A stretch of DNA of 64,000 nt from Prescottella agglutinans (GTDB lineage: Bacteria > Actinomycetota > Actinomycetes > Mycobacteriales > Mycobacteriaceae), in assembly GCF_004011865.1 (NCBI RefSeq), contig NZ_RKLP01000006.1:248001-312000 (forward strand), written 5' to 3'. Shown in pieces: positions 57,465 through 64,000 of the stretch. Positions within the stretch are counted from its first letter, which is position 1. Each line of letters starts with the position of its first letter. Position numbers and translations under genes: made by a program. The notes under the pieces are model-generated. The model worked only from the letters and a program-made list of their open reading frames with translations, was not told the origin of the DNA and ran no database searches.

Positions 57465-57502
57465 GAAGACCCCGGCCCCGGGATACCAGGGCCGGGGTCT
57501 TC
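57465..57502 (+). terminator. Terminator of rpsA
   Basis: A perfect 14-bp GC-rich stem (57465-57478 with 57489-57502), 10-base loop, followed by TGCATTTCC. Confidence 0.85.
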
Positions 57503-57543
57503 TGCATTTCCTGCCACACGTTCCCAGGGAAAAGGCAGGAACG

Positions 57544-57579
57544 ACAGTGGCCCGATCCCTACCGGGATCGGGCCACTGT
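57544..57579 (-). terminator. Terminator of the 70-residue unknown gene
   Basis: A perfect 16-bp stem (57544-57559 with 57564-57579) and 4-base loop, 15 bases past the stop of the minus-strand gene at 57595. It is separate from the rpsA terminator. Confidence 0.8.
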
Positions 57580-57594
57580 GTGCGTGTGTGCGGG

Positions 57595-57807
57595 TCAGTT
57601 TGCCGCGGCTGGCACCCATCGGGTGGGCATGGTTGCCGTTCGCTTACGGATCGCCGTGAAGCTGTGGCGGGCAGGGGTCAGCACGCTGGTGAACCAATTG
57701 CGGCGGTGCTCCGCGAGCGCGGTTGCAACCTCCGGGATGAGGATCGCGTGAATGCCGTTCTCCATGCCGAGACGGTGCCGACCGGGACGGGTGGGATTGC
57801 TGCGCAT
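57595..57807 (-). CDS. 70-residue basic protein of unknown function
   Basis: A small, basic protein (Arg, Thr, Pro-rich ends) with one moderately hydrophobic stretch GIHAILIPEVATALAEHRRN and no membrane helix. I recognise no family. A textbook ribosome site AGGAGG stands five bases before ATG 57807, and a dedicated 16-bp terminator follows the stop, which is why I call it a gene. It lies between rpsA and coaE, divergent from coaE. Confidence 0.65.
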   Translation of the reverse strand: MRSNPTRPGRHRLGMENGIHAILIPEVATALAEHRRNWFTSVLTPARHSFTAIRKRTATMPTRWVPAAAN

Positions 57808-57935
57808 GAGCGCCTCCTACTCGCATGTGAATCGGCTGGTCGGACGGTCGAAGCAAGGGTATCGGACCAGGTGGTCCAACGCATCATATTGGTCCGTTGA
57901 TGATCTTCGGCGTGTTTGGTGCGACACTGGTCGGC

Positions 57936-59159
57936 GTGTTGAGAGTGGGCCTCACGGGAGGCATCGGAGCCGGCAAGTCGACCGTGTCGAAGGTCCTCGC
58001 GGAGTTGGGTGCGGTCATCGTCGACGCGGACCTCATCGCACGGGAGGTCGTCGAGCCGGGGACCCCCGGTCTCGCAGCGCTCGTGGAGGCGTTCGGCGAC
58101 GGCATCCTGCATCCCGACGGCACGCTGAATCGACCTGCCTTGGCCGAGAGGGCGTTCGGCAGTGACGAATCGCGGCTGCTGTTGAACTCGATCCTGCATC
58201 CGCGCATCGGTCAGCGCACCGCAGAACTCGTCGACGGCGCGCCCTCCGACGCGATCGTCGTGCAGGACATCCCGCTCCTGGTCGAGGGGCGGATGGCGCC
58301 GGTGTTCAACCTCGTAGTCGTCGTGTACGTCCACGAGGCCGAGCGCGTCCGCCGACTCGTCGAGTTGCGGGGTATGCCGGAGGCGGACGCGCGTGCACGG
58401 ATCGCGGCCCAGGCAACCGATGACCAGCGGCGGGCAGCGGCGGACGTGTGGCTCGACAACAGCGGCGCCCCGGAACTGATCGACGCGCAGGTTCGCGCGC
58501 TGTACACGGACCGGTTGCTGCCGTTCGAGCGGAACCTGCGCACGCGCACGGCGGTGTCGGTGCCGCCGATCGTGCGGCCGGCCGACCCGGAGTGGGCGGC
58601 TCAGGGCGAGCGTCTGGTCGAGCGACTGCGCCTGGTGTGTGGAGACCGGGCGGTGCGGGTCGACCACGTCGGGTCCACCGCCGTGCCAGGCCTCGACGCA
58701 CGCGATCTGATCGACGTGCAGATCACGGTCCCCGATCTCGCGACGGCGGACGCTCTGACCGAACCGCTCGCGGCAGCCGGCTTCCCACCGATCGTCGACG
58801 CCACCCTCGACGAGCCGAGGCCGGCGTACGGTGTCGGCGGCGAGGCGGATCCGGCGCTGTGGGACAAGCGCACGCACGGCGGTGCCGATCCGGGCAGACC
58901 TGTGGAGATCAGCCTGCGTGTCGACGGCTGGCCGGGTCAGCGGTTCGCGCTGCTGCTTCGCGACTGGCTGCGCGCCGACGCCACCGCCCGGGCCGAGTTC
59001 CTCGAGGTCAAACAGACCGCGATGCGCTGGGCGGCCGCCGACACGCGCGAACCGGACGCCACGGTCACCTACGCCGCGGCGCTCGACCCGTGGTTCGATC
59101 TCGGCTACCAGCGTGCCTGGGAGTGGGCCGAACAGAACGGCTGGTCGGCGCAGGGCTGA
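57936..59159 (+). CDS. coaE: Dephospho-CoA kinase fused to a GrpB/UPF0157 domain
   Basis: 407 residues. The N-terminal kinase (1-195) performs the last CoA step, with P-loop GLTGGIGAGKST, lid region and LNSILHPRI. The C-terminal GrpB-like domain (about 215-395) has VRVDHVGSTAVPGLDARDLI; its role may be to aid folding or regulate the kinase. The same fusion and length occur in M. tuberculosis CoaE. GTG 57936 is chosen for the usual N-terminus; in-frame ATGs at 57897 and 57900 add 12-13 residues. Confidence 0.95.
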   Translation: MLRVGLTGGIGAGKSTVSKVLAELGAVIVDADLIAREVVEPGTPGLAALVEAFGDGILHPDGTLNRPALAERAFGSDESRLLLNSILHPRIGQRTAELVDGAPSDAIVVQDIPLLVEGRMAPVFNLVVVVYVHEAERVRRLVELRGMPEADARARIAAQATDDQRRAAADVWLDNSGAPELIDAQVRALYTDRLLPFERNLRTRTAVSVPPIVRPADPEWAAQGERLVERLRLVCGDRAVRVDHVGSTAVPGLDARDLIDVQITVPDLATADALTEPLAAAGFPPIVDATLDEPRPAYGVGGEADPALWDKRTHGGADPGRPVEISLRVDGWPGQRFALLLRDWLRADATARAEFLEVKQTAMRWAAADTREPDATVTYAAALDPWFDLGYQRAWEWAEQNGWSAQG

Positions 59160-59169
59160 CCGGGCGGCG

Positions 59170-59754
59170 TCAGCGCCACGAGACCGGCATGCCCTTCGAG
59201 GCCAGCCATGCGTCCATGTCGTGGCCGTGGGCGGCGATCCCGTCCACGGCCGACACCGCACGCTGGATCGCGCGGTCGGCGGTGCGCGGAGAGATGTAGC
59301 CGTGCGCCGTCGCCGAGATCAGTTCGTCGACGTCGAGCAGTTCGGTCTCGCGTCCGGTCCGGACCACGAGATCGAGATAGTGGTCCTCCGACTTCCAGAC
59401 ATCCGGGCTCCGCGTGAAGTCGCCGATGTCGATGTAGTGGTCCTGGTCCCGCTGGTGGTACGGGTGGAAGTGGAAGATCGACGCGCGAATGCCGAGGTCC
59501 GGGATCAGCCAGGACTCGAGGTAGTGGAACGAGGGGTGGTCGGCCGTGCGGGCCATGTACAGCCCCCACGGTTCGAGCCGGTAGTGGTCGACCGGACGCA
59601 CGTAACCCTTCGGGTCGGTGTTGGTGCGTTCGGTGATGTTGAAGTACTCGACCTTCGGTCGGTGCGCCGGAACCAGGTCGATCGTCGGCACGTAGATCGA
59701 CGCAGGGGGATCGGTCGGCGTGGCTGCGGCGGTGACTGGTTCGACGTTCTCCAT
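59170..59754 (-). CDS. DUF402 family protein
   Basis: A 194-residue protein of the DUF402 fold. Conserved features are the [20 protein letters not shown] strand, [32 protein letters not shown] and [12 protein letters not shown], with the acidic and His residues expected for a metal and nucleotide phosphatase site. Some relatives hydrolyse nucleoside diphosphates; the substrate here is unknown. ATG 59754 has no ribosome site, so a leaderless start is likely. It is convergent with coaE and divergent from uvrB. Confidence 0.88.
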   Translation of the reverse strand: MENVEPVTAAATPTDPPASIYVPTIDLVPAHRPKVEYFNITERTNTDPKGYVRPVDHYRLEPWGLYMARTADHPSFHYLESWLIPDLGIRASIFHFHPYHQRDQDHYIDIGDFTRSPDVWKSEDHYLDLVVRTGRETELLDVDELISATAHGYISPRTADRAIQRAVSAVDGIAAHGHDMDAWLASKGMPVSWR

Positions 59755-59828
59755 ACAGCAAGAAAGTACCGGTAATCGCGGGGCCGGGCACCAACGATCG
59801 GAGCCGTCCCGCACAGCGTTATCAGAAC

Positions 59829-59851
59829 TTGTCGGAAGCGGCGCATACCCT
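59829..59851 (+). promoter_or_regulatory. RecA-independent DNA-damage (PafBC-type) promoter of uvrB
   Basis: TTGTCGG (59829-59835), AA, eight bases, TACCCT (59846-59851): the consensus tTGTCRGtg-N8-TAnnnT with only the TG replaced. The ATG begins six bases later, so the message is leaderless. Confidence 0.65.
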
Positions 59852-59857
59852 GGTCTC

Positions 59858-62014
<2,157 letters not shown>

Positions 62015-62035
62015 CGCCCGCTAACGTCTTGGGTC

Positions 62036-62905
62036 ATGGACGCTCATCTCGCCGGTCGGACCGCACGCTCTCTGGAACTGCTCCACTCGCTCAGCTACTT
62101 CGCACCCGAGGTGGAGACCGAACTGGTCGGGGTCGGTTTGGAGCCGGGTCGGATGACGTACTTCGCGGGGCGTGCGGCCCCGATGGGTGCGGTCGGTGCC
62201 GGCGTTGTGGCCGCGACCTTCTACAACTTCGATCCCGCGTTGATCGGCGACGCGATCCCGCGCGCGTGGAATCTGGCCGACCCCGACGAGATCGTCCGGG
62301 CGCGGTACCGCGGCGTCGATGCCGCCTATCGGGCGTTGTTCGGGGACGCCGTCACGTCGGCCGACATGTCGGAGGCGGCACAGCTGGCGGCGATCGCGGC
62401 GCAGGGGATTCCCGGTGTCAACGGTCGACCGCTGTATGCGGGCTACGCCGCCCTCGACTGGCCGGACGAACCGCACCTCGTGCTGTGGCACGCCCTGACC
62501 CTGCTGCGGGAGTACCGCGGAGACGGGCATGTCGCGGCGTTGCAGACCGCCGGGCTCAGCGGCCTCGAGGCGCTGATCACCCACACCGCGGCCGGGATCG
62601 GATTCCAGAAGAAGTTCGCGCAGACCCGGCGAGGATGGTCGCAGGCTGCATGGGACGCCGCCGTCTCCGGGCTCCGCGACCGCGAACTCCTCGACGGGCG
62701 AGGCGAATTGACCACCGACGGCCGCGAGTTGCGTGACGTGGTCGAGGATCTCACCGACGAACTGGCGGCGGCGCCGTGGACCGAACTGGGCGAGGACGGC
62801 GCCGCGCGCCTCGCGGAACTTACCGAGCCGTGGCGGAAGTCGGTGCGCGAGTCGGGACTGTTCCCGGCAGCGCTGTTCGGCCCTCGGTACGGCGAATCGC
62901 GCTGA
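62036..62905 (+). CDS. SCO6745-like protein (winged-helix-type, unknown function)
   Basis: A 289-residue soluble protein of the actinobacterial SCO6745-like group. Visible blocks are YFAGRAAPMGAVGAGVVAAT with FYNFDPALI, the HALTLLREYRGDGHVAAL helix, and a region with winged-helix character (TRRGWSQAAWDAAVSGLRDR then GELTTDGRELRD). Such proteins may be regulators; nothing is proven. TAACGT about nine bases before the ATG points to a leaderless message. Confidence 0.82.
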   Translation: MDAHLAGRTARSLELLHSLSYFAPEVETELVGVGLEPGRMTYFAGRAAPMGAVGAGVVAATFYNFDPALIGDAIPRAWNLADPDEIVRARYRGVDAAYRALFGDAVTSADMSEAAQLAAIAAQGIPGVNGRPLYAGYAALDWPDEPHLVLWHALTLLREYRGDGHVAALQTAGLSGLEALITHTAAGIGFQKKFAQTRRGWSQAAWDAAVSGLRDRELLDGRGELTTDGRELRDVVEDLTDELAAAPWTELGEDGAARLAELTEPWRKSVRESGLFPAALFGPRYGESR

Positions 62906-62949
62906 CGACTCCGGCTCCACCCTGTCGCCGTGGTGAAATGGTGCGTCAG

Positions 62950-62992
62950 GGGTGGAGCCATCCACCGCGACACAGGGTGGAGCCATCCACCG
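62950..62992. repeat. Two direct copies of an 18-bp palindromic repeat
   Basis: GGGTGGAGCCATCCACCG at 62950-62967 and again at 62975-62992, seven bases apart. Each copy is an inverted repeat (GGTGGA / TCCACC). A partly complementary GGCTCCACCCTGTCG lies just upstream near 62912. They stand about 140 bases before the universal stress protein gene and look like operators. Confidence 0.8.
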
Positions 62993-63128
62993 GGGGATGA
63001 AGCATGTTGTGCCGCAATTCCACCAGGCTGTGCGCCGATGAGGCTAATGTCAGCGCAGCAGTTGGGGATCTCGGTCGACCAGGGCACCACGGCCACCGTC
63101 CTCGATCAACGCACATATGGAGGAATGA

Positions 63129-63581
63129 ATGAGCGCCTACCGGACCGTCGTCGTCGGAACCGATGGATCGGACTCGTCGTATCGCGCGGTGGAAAAGGCC
63201 GCTGCGCTGGCCGGGGACGCCGAGGCCAAGCTCGTGATCGCGTGCGCGTACTACCCGGCCGATCCCAAGGACACCGAAGTGGCGCAGGACACCCTCGGTG
63301 AGGACGCCTACCAGGTCACCGGGTCGGCCCCCACTTTCGAGATCCTGCGGACAGCGCGCGAGCGGGCCACCGCGGCCGGCGCCAAGAACATCGTCGAGCG
63401 CGCGATCGTGGGCGCGCCCGTCGACTCGCTGCTCGCCCTCGTCGACGAGGTCGAAGCCGACCTTCTGGTGGTCGGTAACCGGGGGCTCAACACGATCACC
63501 GGGCGTCTCCTCGGGTCGGTTCCGTCGGATGCGGCGCGCAAGTCCACGTCGGACGTTCTGATCGTGCACACCGTCCGCTGA
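63129..63581 (+). CDS. Universal stress protein
   Basis: A 150-residue UspA-fold protein. Nucleotide-binding residues are in VVVGTDGSDSSYRA and the G-2x-G-9x-G-S/T motif VGNRGLNTITGRLLGSVPS. It resembles Rv1636 of M. tuberculosis, which binds cAMP and ATP; binding here is by similarity. ATG 63129 has GGAGGAA six bases before. Two palindromic repeats lie upstream. Confidence 0.93.
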   Translation: MSAYRTVVVGTDGSDSSYRAVEKAAALAGDAEAKLVIACAYYPADPKDTEVAQDTLGEDAYQVTGSAPTFEILRTARERATAAGAKNIVERAIVGAPVDSLLALVDEVEADLLVVGNRGLNTITGRLLGSVPSDAARKSTSDVLIVHTVR

Positions 63582-63590
63582 GTTCGGCTG

Positions 63591-64000
63591 TCAGCAGAAG
63601 TCCGCGCGGGCTCCGTCGAGCAGCAGTTGCGTGGCCGCGTCGGGGGTGAGCGTGCCACCCGAGAGGCTCGCACCGTAGGCGCCCACGGACCGTAGATTGT
63701 CGAGGATCGTCGAGTCGGGTGTGCCGGCGGCAGATTGCCGGCACACCCCGTCGGCCAGCGCGAACAGCGTCGAGCGCGGTACCGCGTCGGGAAACCCACC
63801 CGCAGTGAGGGCGTCCGCATAGCGCGTGACGCGGGCATCGGCGACCGCTGTCGCGGACACGGTTTCGGCCGCGACCGGTGTGGCGGGATGCGGCGCGTCG
63901 TCGGTGGCGGTCGCCGACGTACACCCGACCACCACGATCGAGGTGACCACTCCGACCACACTCACCGTCGCCGAGCGCAGCGCACGGCGGGAAACGGTCG
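63591..64000 (-). CDS. DUF732 lipoprotein (5' end at or beyond the window edge)
   Basis: At least 124 residues from GTG 63965. A hydrophobic signal region with lipobox VVVGC is followed by a Thr/Ala-rich linker and a DUF732 domain (RYADALTAGGFP to ARADFC) with its two conserved Cys. The frame stays open to the window edge and reads SRRALRSAT before the hydrophobic stretch, like a signal-peptide n-region, so the true start may lie outside. Secreted DUF732 proteins have no known function. Confidence 0.75.
   Translation of the reverse strand, partial: TVSRRALRSATVSVVGVVTSIVVVGCTSATATDDAPHPATPVAAETVSATAVADARVTRYADALTAGGFPDAVPRSTLFALADGVCRQSAAGTPDSTILDNLRSVGAYGASLSGGTLTPDAATQLLLDGARADFC

Noticed and set aside
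62950-62992. Start of a CRISPR array
   Set aside because: Only two copies with a 7-base gap, no spacers of uniform length and no cas genes.

Overview
The window is high-GC DNA from an actinomycete of the mycolate-containing group, most likely Rhodococcus or a close relative. The backbone gene order his(impA-hisF-hisI) ... bcp - trpE - Trp membrane protein - trpC - trpB - trpA - lgt ... pyk - tesB ... pdtaR / thiolase-DUF35 / polA - rpsA - coaE - DUF402 - uvrB ... universal stress protein follows the Mycobacterium tuberculosis Rv1604-Rv1636 order as I remember it. Many GTG starts, 4-bp ATGA/GTGA overlaps, F420-type, gas-vesicle and Rpf-type genes fit this assignment. No integrase, transposase, CRISPR array or phage gene was seen.

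Layout. 1-1658: end of the his operon (impA, hisF, hisI). 1676-22405: a block of stress and accessory genes between hisI and the bcp-trpE segment. It holds an Orn/Lys/Arg-type decarboxylase, a small membrane protein with an F420-type oxidoreductase, and an operon of CsbD, a HemK-like methyltransferase, a CDGSH iron-sulfur protein and a heme-oxygenase-like diiron enzyme. It also holds a zinc alcohol dehydrogenase, a CinA amidase domain, a STAS/GAF-ANTAR pair, an anti-sigma/SigF pair, a ten-gene gas vesicle cluster followed by a GT4 glycosyltransferase, small DUF6480/DUF6131/DUF6098 proteins, a hemerythrin and a MarR regulator. Two genes in the block are broken (a ChaB-like protein and topoisomerase IB). 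22546-30452: extradiol dioxygenase, peroxiredoxin, the trp genes and lgt. 30716-39202: glutamate synthase gltB/gltD, pyruvate kinase, acyl-CoA thioesterase. 39297-46010: SbmA/BacA-like ABC transporter, Rpf-like protein, cysteine hydrolase, thiolase with DUF35 partner, alpha/beta hydrolase, SRPBCC protein. 46233-63581: an odd tRNA-Leu(CAA), pdtaR, polA, thioredoxin, a 2'-5' RNA ligase-like protein, an ICDH/IPMDH-family enzyme, a polar amino acid ABC transporter, a methyltransferase, rpsA, a 70-residue unknown protein, coaE, DUF402, uvrB, an SCO6745-like protein and a universal stress protein. A DUF732 lipoprotein runs to the window edge.

How the genes work together. The 1.7-22.4 kb block reads as a general-stress regulon controlled from within. 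An anti-sigma/SigF pair lies in the middle, and GTTT-N15/16-GGG(T/A)A(G/C) promoter matches, the SigB/SigF type, sit in front of the small membrane protein, the CsbD-methyltransferase-CDGSH-diiron operon, the alcohol dehydrogenase, DUF6131 and the anti-sigma/sigF operon itself. Looser matches precede the gas vesicle operon, DUF6480 and the decarboxylase. On the backbone, polA and uvrB each carry a near-leaderless promoter with the RecA-independent (PafBC) DNA-damage motif. The MarR gene is divergent from an extradiol dioxygenase with a perfect 12-bp palindrome at the dioxygenase promoter.

The most interesting uncharacterised pieces are the CsbD/methyltransferase/CDGSH/diiron-enzyme operon, the SigF-linked gas vesicle cluster with its glycosyltransferase, an orphan SigF-type promoter facing sigF on the opposite strand, and the anomalous tRNA-Leu(CAA).
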